In this document: positions 21,060 to 33,390 of the stretch, piece by piece
Layout of the letters: each line of letters opens with the position of its first letter
How positions within the stretch are numbered: the stretch's first letter is position 1
From: Sciurus carolinensis
Taxonomy: Eukaryota > Chordata > Mammalia > Rodentia > Sciuridae
Length of the DNA: 64,000 bases
NCBI RefSeq assembly: GCF_902686445.1
Contig: NC_062227.1
Location: 20,535,678-20,599,677, forward strand
Direction: 5' to 3'
Notes under the pieces: model-generated
Databases searched by the model: none
What the model was told of the DNA's origin: nothing
What the model saw: only the letters and a program-made list of their open reading frames with translations
Made by a program: the position numbers and the translations under genes

Positions 21060-22347
21060 TATGCAAATTATGGCATATGAAGACTTCATAAATTTTGTTT
21101 TCATTCTTGTGAACTTGAACTCCTAGAAGCTCCTGGCTCTGTTTCCCTCTCTAGTACAAAATACAATGAGAAATGTCCAACAGGATATAATATATGATAT
21201 TGTTAGCTGATCAAAAACTCCAAACTTGGATCCTAGAGGAATATGTGCCAGTGGAAATCCAAAGAAGGGCATAAAACCATCAGGAGAAGGGACACAGCTG
21301 ACAGTGGGATCATCTACTCACAGTAGTTTGAAAAGGCAGTAAGAGCAAACGGGAGGGGCAAGGTGACCCCAGGGTACAGTCAGCAATGCTGCAACTGTAG
21401 CTCCCCCAGGCGGTTCTCAGTGGTGGGAGTTGGCAGAAACAACATTTGACAAACATTTTTTCTGTACCCTACAGATGGTTTCCAGATGGAGCTTCCTCTT
21501 TTCTGACTGAGTGTAACCTGCAGTGTTGAGGCGGTTAATGGTCTTTAGTCCCAAGAGCAACCTGGTATTAGAACTGTTTATTTTTTCTTTTTCATTAATG
21601 CAAGTTTTTCCAAATCAACTGTTGTCAGTTTTTCTTATAATAGTTCCACTCTAGGAACCAACTGTGAGAACCTGCCTACTTCCTTCTGACATTTGGGGAT
21701 CAGAGACCATTTTCTTACCATATTTGAGTCATCTAGAAGTAAATTGACCTGAAGTCCCCCGGTAACACTGAAGAGGTTGACTTGGGAATAAGTGCTTTCC
21801 CAAAAGAGGTTCCAAAGTTAGACTACAGCTTGAGAGCCCCAAGGTTGGGAAAGAAATGGTGACAGCAAGAGTTCTACCCATGAGAGCGGAAAGCTGTGAG
21901 GACCAGCCAGAAGACTTACAGGAGCAGGTCCCTGGAAAATGCAGGGAATGCCCTTGAAGGACTCCCCTCTGAACACATGTCTGCGGGGACATCCGGAATT
22001 CCATTCAGTGCTTGACAAAGATCCTCTGGAGGATGATTGCAAAGGCTCATCCTAAAAGGAATTGCCGGATGTTTTGCTCCGGAGCATGGTGTTTTTTCTG
22101 CTGTGTTTTTCTGATAATACATAATTCATTTCAGTCTGAACGGATTGCTTAAGGGGACGAGGGGAATACAACAAAAATTCCAGAAAATATTACCTACAAT
22201 CTGAAAAACAATGGGTCTTTACCACTAACAAAATTAAAAATAATTTTGCAACCGTGCAATGAGTCCCTGAAAGCCTCTGAAGAAAATAGTTATAGATCTG
22301 CCTTTGTCTCCAACAGATTGGTTAAATTCTAATGATGGTTTTGTTTA
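21060..22347. other. No gene recognised
   Basis: Short overlapping open frames at 21729-22122 (minus) carry no recognisable domain. The sequence may include an old LTR or internal retroviral sequence upstream of the LTR-like element, but nothing firm is visible. Confidence 0.35.
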
Positions 22348-22913
22348 TGTGTGGTAGTAAGGTAAAAAAATAAGGTTTCACAACATTCCTTCTTTCCTAC
22401 AAAGAATATGTCACCCCTATAATAAACGTTGGTACACAATAACCATTGGGACCACTGCCCTCCTGTAACCCTTAACTCAGCAATCTAAATATTAACCAGA
22501 GGGACCTAATAGAAATGTTCACATGAGATTACTTGTCTATCACTTTTACCGTGAGAATAATAAGAATAGTCTTAGGTCATATAGAGTTTAGATATTAAGG
22601 AAATAAACATTGTATTAGCTCATCGACGTAGTTAGATATTCTTAAAACAATTGTGATTAGGTAAGGATGATCTGTAAGGTTGTTGTTTTCTGCCTATGCT
22701 TTGGAAAATTCTTTAATATTAACCACAAGACTGCCCTTATAGCCTGAAGAAAAATGTATATAAACCCAGCCCTCCCCAGAATAAAGTGGGATTGATTGCA
22801 CCAGAACTAGAATCTGTGTCTTTCATTCTCCATCCATCGCTGACGCTGTCTCCCCGCACCCCGTTTACCTGTGTGGAACCCATGGACTCCTGCTAGTACT
22901 GGACCCCGGCACA
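22348..22913 (+). repeat. Probable LTR (solo), plus strand
   Basis: A TATATAA box (22757-22763) lies 17 bases before AATAAA (22780-22785). A CT-rich stretch follows, then an end resembling ..CCCCGGCACA near 22911-22913. A TG start near 22348-22350 would give about 565 bp. I could not find a clear target duplication, so both ends are approximate and the class is unassigned. Confidence 0.55.
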
Positions 22914-25010
22914 TGTCCAGTCCAGACAGTATCCTTGTGTACTCAGGGAAGAGCAGCATCCATCAAGTGATCTTTTCTTCCTCTTTTACTCTCAGGGTAG
23001 CTGCTGGACTTGAAGTGGTCAGAAGACACCATTACTAGGCTGGTCTGGTGGAGGAGATAGATATATCAAATGTCAATCAAAGAGTCTACATCCTGCTTGC
23101 TGGCCTGGCTGTGCAGGATTTCAGCAAGCCTGACTGTTCCTGGGAGAAAGTTCATGTTTCAATGCAGTGTCCTGTTTTGACTATTAACCTGGGAGTGGCA
23201 ATGTAATTACTGTAACCAGGCTTCATTTTGTGTCTGGAGAGAACCAGAGGATTTTTCCTTATTTAAACATACGCAGGTAAGCTAAAGGGACCCTGGATTT
23301 CACCCAAGTGCTGAAGACACCGCACCAAGGAGCAGGTGTGCATAGGTAGTGTGGAGAGAACAGAGTCAGTTTGAAGAACTGCATGAGTGTAGCTCATTAA
23401 CTATGAAAGCAGCAGTAACTGGGAGTAGAGAAGACACTTCTTTAACACCAAAGTAAATTAGTAGAAACCCACTAAATATCATGCTCAAAAAAGGGAATAG
23501 AAAAATTACTTCAAAGGAGATTCATTTGCTTCTCAGAACTGTAAGTCTGTAGTAGGTATTAAACATTATCTTTTTGTCCTAGAAAATTAATTGGTTAATT
23601 CTGGAAATAATAGATGACAATTGTGTGTAGTTTTATGTAGTGACGAAAAGTTAAATTGGCAATCATGTAGTAAAAATAAAAACAGTGGTAACATCAAAAT
23701 CATCCTGTTTTTGGTAATAATAATGAAAAAAATAAAAACAATGATAAAATCATTTAGTAGGAATTATGCAGTGTTGCAATATTGTAACTAACTTTTCCTT
23801 CACTACAACATTATTAGCATTCATGCTCATTTTAGGAAGTAACGTTTGAAGATCCTGAATGACTTGCCTATGTCACAGACCTGGAATGTGGAAAGTTTCT
23901 CTCACTCCAGGGATCACAGTGTACAAAAGAAATTCATACACCTCTTGAAGTTTTTCTTGATGTTGGACATAGGTATGTAAAGTGTTTGTAGCAACAGATT
24001 ATCCAGGCAAATAAATAGGTGTTGGAATGGTCTTTCTTGCAGTGTTTCAAGAGGATCCCTGAACTGATAGATGTCCATTGCTTAAGATGTTGTCCATAAA
24101 ATTTGTAGTGATTGTGACAACATCGGGGAGCAGGTGGCAGCAATTTCAAGTACTGGACAAAAGGGGAAGGAAAAGCTGCAGACATAATGAGAGTGGATGA
24201 GGGTGGGAAAGCTAATACACAAACCTGTTCAGGACTGCAGGGCTGTGACAGCGATGTTTCCTAGAGGAGAGTTTAGCATTTTATAATTCCCATTCACTGT
24301 GACTGGGCCAGCATTTTATTGCTTTCTGGTTGTTAGTTTCACCTGTGTGGTTTGCATAACTGTGTTTCTATGGGTGTGAGATGCATGGGCCACATGTTTA
24401 TGGGGAGATGGGCTGTTCTGGGTATGACAGCTCAGTCTAGGGATGGGCAACCTGGGAAACCTCTGAATAACCACAGAGACATCCACCTATTTGTAAAATG
24501 CAGCAATCCACAATAGCCCCAGAAATAATTACAATGTATTGTGTAACAGAAGCATGATTATGAATGTGATCAACCTTAGAGAACACAGGGAGAAGCCATT
24601 GGGACTGTCTGGAGTGTGATGTGTCACTATTAATGTGATGAGAAGGACAGATAGTGTAGTTGAATCTGGGAAAGCTTGGAGCCATTTTTTCCTGTGACAA
24701 TTCTTTAGAACTAAAATTGCTTAAAATTGTCAATCACATTGTCATCTACAAAGGGAATTGTTCTTAGAGATAACATTGTAGAGTGCTTCCCTGTTTTTGT
24801 TCTGTTTTGAGTTTATTCATTTGCAATAGTGCTTTTTCCCTTGGAGTATGAAGATGGCATCACATAGTTCACCACTGCACAGTGTATTCTGGAGTGCCAG
24901 ATTTGATGAAGTGAGTGTGAAACATGTTTTAAATAATGGTCTGTTTCAAAACTGAATTTACAATAAATTCAAATGTCATTTAGAGAGTCCTGTGTGTATT
25001 TAAAAAGTCA
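22914..25010. other. No gene recognised
   Basis: AT-rich sequence with small open frames only (23934-24185 and 24437-24733, both minus). No domain, RNA gene or repeat is supported. Confidence 0.35.
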
Positions 25011-25215
25011 CTTCAAGTTGGGCACAGTGGCACACACCTCTGATCCCAACTACTCAGGGGTCTGAGGGAGGATGATTGCAAGTTGGAAGTCAGCCTCAGC
25101 AATTAATGAGACCCTGTCTCAAAATGGGATTAAAAAAGGGTTTTGGGGTGTAGGTCAGTGGTAGAGCACTTGTATGTACTAGGCCCTGGATTCAATCTCT
25201 AGTAGTGTGAAAGAA
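25011..25215 (+). mobile_element. Chimeric B1/ID-type SINE, plus strand
   Basis: The 7SL-like left part ('gggcacagtggcacacacct', then 'gagaccctgtctcaaaa') joins an ID-like right part ('ggtgtaggtcagtggtagag', with a recognisable A-box, then 'ggattcaatctct', B-box). This is the best preserved composite SINE of the window. Confidence 0.85.
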
Positions 25216-25289
25216 AAGAAATTATTTGCAGCAAAATGTTTTGATGTGAAAAAATTTTAAAAACCAAGGGAATGTATTTTTATTATTTT

Positions 25290-28215
25290 CTCCAATGTCT
25301 TCTTTTTGATTATGTCTTTCTTGGTATGTGTAAAAATGCTGAAATGTTTCTAAGATTTATATTAGGTAGTATGGCCATTTTGACAGTATTAATTCTGCCT
25401 ATCCAAGAGCATGGGAGATGTTTCCATCTTCTAAGGTTTTCTTTCATTTCTTTCTTTAGTCTTTTGTAGTTTCCATTATAGGGGACTTTCATCTCTTTTG
25501 GTAGATGGATTCGCAAGAATTTTATTTTTTTGAAGCCATGGTGAATGGGGTAATTTTCCTAATTTCTCTTTCAGAGGATTCATCACTTATGAATAGAAAT
25601 GCATTAGACTTATTCCTGTTGATTTTATATCCTGCTGCTTTGCTGAATTCACTTATGAATTCTAGAAGTTTTCTGATGGAATTTTTTGGATTCTCGAAAT
25701 ACAGAATCATGTCATTGACAAATAGTGATAGTTTGAGTTTTTCTTTTCCCTTAGTATCCCTTTAATTTATTTGGTGTGTCTATTTTCTTTGGCTACAGTT
25801 TCCCAGACAGTGTTGAATAGAAGTGGTGAAAGAGGACATCCCTGTCTTGTTCCAGTTTTCGAGGATATGCTTTCAGGTTTTCTCTATTTCATGTGCTGTT
25901 GACTGTGGGCTTAGGATAGATAGCCTTTACAATGTTGAAGTATGTTACTAGTATACATATTTTTTCTAGTGTTTTGAGTATGAAGGGGTGCTGTATTTTT
26001 TTTAACTTTTCCTGTATCTATTGAGTTGATCATGATTCTAGGGCTATTGGGTCTGAAGTTTTGTTTCCTTAATGTGTCTTTGACTGTTTTTGGTATCAGT
26101 GTGATAGTCACTTCATAGAATGAATTTGGAAGGTTCCCTCCTTTTGTATTTCATGGAATACTTTGTGGAGTATTGGAATTAGGTCTTCTTTGAAGTCTTG
26201 TAGATGTCAGTTGAGAATCCTTCTGGTCCCGGGCTTTTCTTGATTGGTAGGCCTCTGATGGTTTCTTCTATTTCATTGCTTGAAATTGATCTGCGTAAAT
26301 TGTGTATGTCCCCCTGATTTAGTTTGGGTGAATCATATGTGTCTAGAAATCTGTTGATGTCTTTTAGATTTTCTATATTGTTGGAGTATAGATTTTCAAA
26401 ATAGCTTCTAATTTTGTTTTTCAGTAGTGTCTGTCATGATATTTCCTTTTTTATCATGAATTTTAGTAATTTGAGTTTTCTCTATCCTCTTTGTTTGTGT
26501 GGCTAAGGTTTTATTAATTTTGTTTATTTTTTCTAAGAACTAACTTTTTGTTTTGTCAAGTTTTTCAATCATTTCTTTGTTTCAATTTCACTGATTTCAG
26601 CTCTGATTTTAATTATTTTCTGTCTTCTATTTGTGTGTTGATCTGTTCTTCTCTTTCTAGGGTTTGAGATGTAATGTTAGGTCATTTATTTGTTGACTCT
26701 TTATTCTTTTTTTGAATGAGTTCAGTGCAATGAATTTTCCTCTTAGGCCTGCTTTCATATTGTACCAGAGATTTTGATATGTTGCATCAGTTCTGTCTTT
26801 TACCTCTAAGGATTGTTTTTATCTACTTCCTGATGTCTTCTGCTATTCTTGCATCATTCAACAGTGTATTACTTAGTCTCCAGGCATTGGAGTAGTTTCT
26901 AATATTTATTTTGTCATTGATTTCTAATTTCTTTCCATTATGATCTGATCGATACAAGGTAGTATCTCTAATTTTTTTGTATTTACTAAGATTTGCTTTA
27001 TGCCATAACATATAGTCTCTTTTACAGAAGATCCATGTGCTCCATATTCACTCATTGATGGACAGAATAATCTATATATGATTGTTAATTCTAAATTATT
27101 GATTGTGTTATTAGGTTCTGCAGTTTCTTTGTTTGGTTTTTGTTTGGAAGATATATGCAGTGGTGAGAAAGGTATGTTAAAGTCACCCCATATTATTGTG
27201 TTGTGGACTGTTCGATTCCTGAAACTGAGACAGGTTTTTTTGATGTACATACATGCTCCATTTTGGGGGGCATAAATATCCACAAGTGTTATGTGTTGTT
27301 GATTTATGGTTCTCTTAAGCAGTATGAATGTCCTTCCTTATCCCTTCTGATTAACTTTGACTTGAAGTCATCTTTATCTGACACAATGATGGAAACCCCT
27401 GCTTTTTCACTGAGTCTATGTGCATGATATGTTTTTTTTTCTAATCCTTTTACTTTTTGTTTGTGAATATCTTTTTCTATGAGATGAGTCTCTTGAAGGC
27501 AGCATATTGTTGGGTTATGTTTTTAAAATCCAATCTGTGAGTCTGTGTCTTTTGATTAATGAGTTTAAGCCATTAAATTTCAGAGTTATTATTGAGATAT
27601 GATTTGTATTCCCTTTGATTTTGGCTTATTTTGGTTTTTAACTTGACTTGGTTTCTCCATTGATTGACTTTTCCTTTAGTGACATTCCTCCCTTTGCTGA
27701 CTTTAAATGTTGTTTTTCAGTTCCTTCTCATGGAATGTTTTGCTGAGAATGTTCTGTAGTGCAGGTTTTCTATTTGTAAATTCTTTTAACTTTTGTTTAT
27801 CATGGAAGGTTTTATTTCATTATCAAATGTGAAGGTTAGTTTTACTGGATATAAAATTCTTGGTTTGTTTGTATCCATGTATTTTTAGAGCTTGCAATAT
27901 GTTGTTCCAGGCCCTCCTAGATTTAGGATCTGGACTGAGAAATCTGTTGATATCTGTATTGGTTACCCCATATGTATAATCTGATACTTGGAGCCTTTAA
28001 ATTCTATCTTTATTTTGTATGATGTTCATTTTCATTATAATGTGACTTTGTGTGACTGTGTTGTAATTTTGTACAATTTTTGTTGTGTAAGCCTCTTGTA
28101 TTTGATTTTCCATTTCATTCTTCAGGTTTGGGAAATTTTCTGATATTATTTCACTGAATATATTGTTCATTCCTTTGGTTTAATCTCTGTGTCTTCTGAT
28201 GGGATTTCTTGTTGA
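25290..28215 (-). mobile_element. Old L1, ORF2 and part of ORF1, minus strand
   Basis: Read on the minus strand it follows the young L1 in order: endonuclease-like text near 26820-27300 (GDFNIPFSPL), an ORF1-like C-terminus around 27700-28200, and reverse-transcriptase text nearer 25350-25900. All frames carry stops and small indels. The L1 3' UTR and ORF2 end are missing at the left edge. It is parallel to, but older than, the L1 at 33111-39412. Confidence 0.85.
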
Positions 28216-29454
28216 AGCAAATAGACTGAAAGAGATCTTGTGTCAGCCTTTCTTTTTAGTGAGAGAATTGTGGTGTTTTATCAAAATGGATAATCTGAGA
28301 GACCCAACCAGTGATACATGCTTCACAGATGTCTTTAATGTAAATGTGACAAGGACAATGGATTGCTTTTGAATGATGAGAAATATGTAGTCCCACCAAT
28401 TTCATCCTTTGAGATTTTCATTGATTATTCTAATATAAATATGAATTAAATGTACAGTTTTCTCAATTCAGATAGTGAAATATTCCTTACTAGTAGTTTC
28501 ATTAGGCTCTATGGTTTAGTGATATATTTTGAAGGATTCTAAACCCTTTGAAGCAATGTGTCCTTTTTTGCTCTATAAGGAATATATAACAGAGCTTGAT
28601 TGTCTGAGTCTTAGAAATGTGCATCTCTTAGAATTCATTTCAAAATGAAATCTCCTAGTTATTCCATCAGTTTAAACTATGTTAACTGAACATTAATATT
28701 TTTATATTTTGGAAGTGTGTAATATCATTTGAGGGCTTTACCACATTTTTAAGAATAAAACCTTGTAAGTATAAAGGATTAAATATAGTTTTCAAAGAGG
28801 CTAAAATAAAAATATTGCCAGAATTCTAATTTGTATAAATCTTCCCATTATTCTTAGCCAGTTTCATTAGAAAATAAAGCAGATTCTGCAAACTTGACAC
28901 TATGTGCTATGTGCAGGATGATGTGCTCATTGGACAATCCCATGGGAGGTGGATATGAGTCCAGATGCCTCTTTGCTGGTTTATTTCATTCCTAGGGTCC
29001 ATTTTCTACAGGTCTTTATTGTGGTTCCAAAGTGGACAACTACCTTGAAATCAGTTCTTTTTTCCAGTGAAAGAAAATGTAACATTGGTACATTTAATTT
29101 GTCAATGACTAAAGTTGGACAAATAAGTTGATTTCTGTCACTGAAGGTTGGCAGCAGTTATTCACATTTAAAACTTGTGATTCTCTAAACAGTGGGTCAG
29201 AGATAAGAGTTGGGTAAACCTGTAGAGGAAGAAATTTTGCTGGTCTGTATTTGGAATCTACATCTCTTTTGTTCAGAGGCAGTGACATTGCAACAGAACA
29301 GAAGTTCCCAAGGACCTTTCCCAAGCAGAGACCACCATTTGGAAGACCATGTTGACAGTGTCTATTGGTTCTGGGAGCAAGACAAGGTTGGTGGTGTCAC
29401 TCGTATGCTTCCAATTGACTAAGTAGTTTCAGATCCACTAGGAAAGAGGAATGG
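28216..29454. other. No gene recognised
   Basis: AT-rich sequence without supported features. A small open frame at 29210-29422 has no domain. Confidence 0.35.
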
Positions 29455-30010
29455 GTGTGCTATATCTGTGGGAAGTCTCTGTGCAAAGTCTTTATGTATG
29501 AGGGTTTTTGGGAATTCTATGAAGTCCTTGTGTGGGGAGTGTGTTGAAATCTGTGTGAGGTCTCTGTGAAGCTAGGTTTAAGGATTCTCTGAAAGAATTC
29601 TCTGTGAGGTCCCTGTTGTGGTGAGATATCTTTATGTACTGTCTTTGTGGGTTGTGTATGTAGGAGGAGATCCCTGTGGAAGACTGAGGCCTTTGTAAGT
29701 CTTGGAGGCACTGTAGGAGTTCTCTGTGAATGGTCTCGGTCACATCTCTCTGTCATGGAGGGAGCTCTTTGTGTATTGTCTCTGGGTGAGTTCTCTATGG
29801 AAGAACTGTGGAAAATGTACAAAATCCCTTTGGGAGGTTCTCTGGGTCTGTGGGACAATATGGGGTCTTGTGGGAATTACTGTGTAAGGTCTCCCTGAGA
29901 GTTCATTGTACTGCTACCTGGTAACTGGTGGGAAGTCACTGTATGGTGCCTCTGCACATGTTTCTATGTGAGATCTCTCAGTGCATTTTCTGTTCCAGAG
30001 GTTTCTTTGA
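29455..30010. repeat. Degenerate minisatellite-like array, core (g)aggtctctgtg
   Basis: About twenty loosely related units built on tctctgtg or ttctctgtg plus gaggt/ggagt recur at irregular 20-35-base spacing (for example near 29475, 29560, 29600, 29720, 29800, 29835 and 29890). The open frames through it (29517-29858 minus and others) arise from the periodic text rather than from a gene. Confidence 0.6.
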
Positions 30011-30118
30011 GAGATGTCTCAGCAAGCCAGAATCCACAAATATACACAGGGATAATGCCATCTTTGTTCTGTACCAAGTTTCTGCTTAGATGGACTTATA
30101 GGATGTTTTTTCCAGAAG

Positions 30119-30236
30119 TTTCTTGTTTTTTTTTTTTTTTTTTTTTTTTTTGGGTAGGGGGGTGCTGGGGATCAAACCCAGGGCCTTGTGCTTATAAGGC
30201 AAGCACTCTACCGACTGAGCTATCTCCCCAGCTCCC
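30119..30236 (-). mobile_element. ID SINE, minus strand, with long poly(A)
   Basis: The reverse complement reads gctggggagatagctcagtc then ggtagagtgcttgcc and ctgggtttgatccccagc. This is a tRNA-Ala-like ID element with intact A and B boxes, followed by a tail of about 25 A. The intact promoter boxes and pure tail suggest a recent insertion. Confidence 0.92.
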
Positions 30237-30934
30237 AGAAGTTTCTTGTTTGAGCCTGTAGATATGTCACTTCTTGAGTCACACTTCCTATACTCATCAT
30301 CACATTCTGAATCATCCATTTCATCTTCCAGAATTGTTAGTGAGGTGCATTTTTAATTCTGAAGTAGATCTTCTGGGTCCCCCCTTAGGGGAACTATCAG
30401 AGCATCTGGAGGTCAACTTCTGCACACATTTTCTGCTTTCATAGGAAATTCAGCAGGATGGGTGGCCAGAAAGGGACCATGCTTATCTTTTGTCTGGGAC
30501 CAACAGCACTTCCTTGGGAATTTCCCCTGAGACTGTGTCAAGTCCTGGGATGCAGGAAATTGGCAGGAAGAGCCAGCCTTTTGTGTTCCAGAAGATTTTT
30601 GCATGGTATCACTCTTGCTACCCAGTTACTTCAACATTTTGCCCAGAGAATCCAGGTAGTCGTCTGGGGTCATTGGTTTAAAGAGGACACATTCTTAACA
30701 TTTTCCTTCCCCACTTTTAGTCCTGCTCTTTTGGTGATATACATCTCCAGTAGTATCTGGACATCAGAGTTGATGAAAGAGAGGCACACAGCTGCTACTT
30801 GCTGCATTGTGGGGTCTCTGCTGAGTGTGGGGGCTGGTCTATTTTATAAAATGTATGATAGGTTATTTTAATAGAACTATAGTCCCCTCACTATGCTGTA
30901 AAGTACTTAAACTGATTACTTTATTTAGGTACCC
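30237..30934. other. No gene recognised
   Basis: An open frame of 137 codons at 30458-30871 (plus) has a hydrophobic C-terminal part but no recognisable domain or codon evidence. I see nothing else. Confidence 0.35.
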
Positions 30935-31165
30935 ATTGACAAGTAACTTTTTTTGGAGGAAGAGATTGAATATCGGAGTTCTTAACCACTGAGCCACATC
31001 CTAAGTCCTTTCTACTTATTTATTTTTGTTTTGACACAGATTCTCACTATGATGCTTAGGACCACACTGCATTGCTGAGGCTGCCTTTGAACTTGTAATT
31101 CTTCTGTCTTAGCCTCCCAAGCAGCTGAGATTAAAGTTGAGTGCCACTGCTCCTGGGGGCAATTA
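30935..31165 (-). mobile_element. Chimeric B1/ID-type SINE, minus strand
   Basis: The inverted ID-like part ('accactgagccacatccta') is followed by the inverted B1-like part ('cctcccaagcagctgagatta', then 'ccactgctcctggg'). It is diverged. Confidence 0.75.
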
Positions 31166-31399
31166 TCTTTTACAAAGAAACAATCTTGGAAGAAAAAGTG
31201 CCAAGATTTAAACAATTTAAACCTATTGGTTCAATTTTACCAACTTTATTTAGATGCATTGCTTGATGTTTTACAAAGTGTGTGGTTGACTTAGGAACCT
31301 GGGGACAAGCAGTTTTCTAAATCAAGGCCAGATTTTAAGATATGAAATTGACTTGAAATTTTGAAGAACTCATGTGTGAGCTACATCTTATATGTGGCA

Positions 31400-31605
31400 T
31401 TTCCTTTTAGGAAAATATTATAGATTGCATGTGGAATGTCCCCAAAAGATTCATGTATTGGGTTCTTGGTTCCCAGTTGGTGGCTCTTTGGGGAGGTGGT
31501 GGAGACTTTAGGAGGTTGGGCCCACTTGGATGTGAGTGACTGGAGATGTGCCTTTCCTAAGTTGTTCCCAGGTACTTTATCACAGCAGTAGAAAGCTGAA
31601 TAATT
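31400..31605 (+). repeat. MaLR-type LTR fragment
   Basis: 'attgcatgtggaatgtcccc' near 31424 and 'ttgggaggtggtgga'-type phrases, through 'gttgttcccaggtactttatcacagcag' and 'agaaagctgaataa', match the layout of mammalian MLT/MST-type LTRs. A central part is missing. Confidence 0.6.
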
Positions 31606-32056
31606 TAGAAAAGAAACATGTTTGACAGTTTGGATTAGCGGGTGAGGTCTGATTGCAGAAATGTGAGTTTCTGGATATATCATAAACTTGATTTCAGCAT
31701 CCACTGTGTAATGTGTGTGTACCATATCTAGTTTAGGAAAAAAGGTGGAGACTACAACAATTTTAATTCTTGAAAGACTTTTAAAAGACATTCTTTCCCT
31801 GAATTTTTAATGGCAGATGCATTTATTTCTACAATGCTCACATTATTCCAATAAAAACAAATGGAAATGCTCATTACATGTTAAAGTAGATGCTGTCAGA
31901 TAAAGATATAGAAATGGAAGCTCATATGAAAAAGGGACAGCATAAAAGAGATCAAAAACTAGCAAGCAAATGGGTTTGGCATAAAGTCCACATATTCACA
32001 ATAAATCTACTCATTTTACTTCCTTTCACACCCCAAACATTGGTAAGAAGAGTGTT
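31606..32056. other. No gene recognised
   Basis: AT-rich sequence with no supported feature, ending where the second duplicated block begins. Confidence 0.35.
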
Positions 32057-33105
32057 TTTGTAAACACTGCAACAGCATTAACCCAAAGTAATATGCTATA
32101 ATTGTACACTATGGGGTAGAATTATATTTTGGATATTTTAGAGTTGGGATCTGGAATGTCCTTCAAAACCCCATGAGGTTACGCTGTGGTTCCCCAGGTG
32201 GTGCTCTTGGCATCTGATGTAACCCATGAGAGATCGGGGCCAGTGGGAAGTCTTTAGGTTTTTGAAGGTGTCCTCTTAGTGGGAATTCTAATACCCCATT
32301 CCCTGCCTCTCTGCCTTTTTTTCTGACTTTGATACAAGTAGTTTTGCTTAGCCATAGCCTTTTTCTATGATGAGTTGTCTGCCACCAGAGGTCTAAAAAC
32401 AATAGATCTGATCAGTCATGAATTCCAACACTGTGAGCCAGAACCCCAATTTTCTCTCTATTGGTTCACTACATCAGGTGTTTATTATAGTGTTGGAACA
32501 TTGACTAATACCTTGGACTCCAGTGTTCTCAGGAGTTACATCAATATGCTGGTAAGCTAAATAGCTCTGTAGTTCGGCTGCAACACCAGAGTACCTTATT
32601 CACCCAGGGGTTCTTAAAGTGTGGGAGCTGGGACTGTACTTCCAGTTCTAAGTATGTCAAGGGTGATATGCAGTGTGATCCTTGAATTACCCAGAGTTTA
32701 CTCCTGTCGTTGTGGGTTTTGGTACTCTATAGTCTGTGAAGTCTTAGGATGATTCATAGAAGTGCATTCTTGTTTGAAAGAATCATCACTGCATTTTAAT
32801 TATGTTGAGAAGTGGCTTTAATTGTGGCATATTTGTACATGCAAATACCATACTTTAATCATATTCACCCCCACGATTTTCCATCCCCATTCTCCTTTGT
32901 GTTCTGTAATAAGTCTTCGTGCTACTTGAATGTCTTTTTTTCACCCCTAGATTTTATAATAGTTTTGTTCATGTGTCTACTTATTTTGCTTAACACTATG
33001 ATCTCCAGTCCATCTACTTTCCTATGAATGACATATTTTCTTCTGTATGGCTGGATAATACTCCACTCTATGTGTTTGCGTATCTATGTGTGTGCACATG
33101 TGATA
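32057..33105. repeat. Segmental duplication, copy A, block 2
   Basis: It matches 49216-50250 in the same orientation: same MaLR-type LTR, same flanks and same start of an old antisense L1. In copy B this block directly follows block 1, whereas in copy A the two are about 28.8 kb apart. Confidence 0.85.
32110..32520 (+). repeat. MaLR-type LTR, plus strand (copy A)
   Basis: It begins near 'attatattttggatatttta', runs through 'ggaatgtccttcaaaacccc' and 'tgagccagaaccccaattttc', and ends near 'attgactaatacc'. This is the order of a MaLR LTR, and the paralog is at 49270-49675. Family naming is by phrase resemblance only. Confidence 0.6.
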
Positions 33106-33110
33106 TTGTC
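32815..33110 (-). mobile_element. Old L1 3' end, minus strand, cut by the L1 at 33111
   Basis: The antisense L1 3' UTR and ORF2 end ('tggctggataatactcca') runs into the poly(T) of the next L1. The same old L1 in copy B continues past provirus 2 to about 59178. Confidence 0.75.
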
Positions 33111-33269
33111 TTTTTTTTAAATTTTTTATTATTATTGTATACAAATGGGATACATGTTGTTTCTCTATTTGTACATGGAGTCAAGGCATACCATTTGTGT
33201 AATCATACGTTTACATAGGGCAATGATGTTTGATTCATTATTTTTTTCCCTTCCCCCCCACCCCTCCCA

Positions 33270-33390
33270 CCCCTCCCACCCCTCTTTTCCCTCTATACAG
33301 TCCTTCTTTCCTTCATTCTTACCACACTCCTTATCCCTAACCCTAAACCTAACCCTAAACCTAATGCTAACCCCTCCCACCCCCCATTAT
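33270..33390 (-). repeat. L1 3' UTR: telomere-like and G-rich tracts (minus-strand L1)
   Basis: The + strand shows ccctaaccctaaacctaacc-type text (33336-33371) beside c-rich blocks of cccctcccac repeats (33256-33285). On the L1 sense strand this is TTAGGG-like plus a quadruplex-capable G tract. The same pair occurs in the L1 at 41714. Confidence 0.85.

Noticed and set aside
29517..29858. 113-codon minus-strand open frame
   Set aside because: Periodic minisatellite-like text, with no start context or domain support.
30458..30871. 137-codon plus-strand open frame as a host gene
   Set aside because: No recognisable domain, splice signals or homologous copy in the window; length alone is weak evidence.
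33336..33371. Interstitial telomere from a chromosome fusion
   Set aside because: The same telomere-like text is at the same place in the other L1 copy, so it belongs to the L1 3' UTR.
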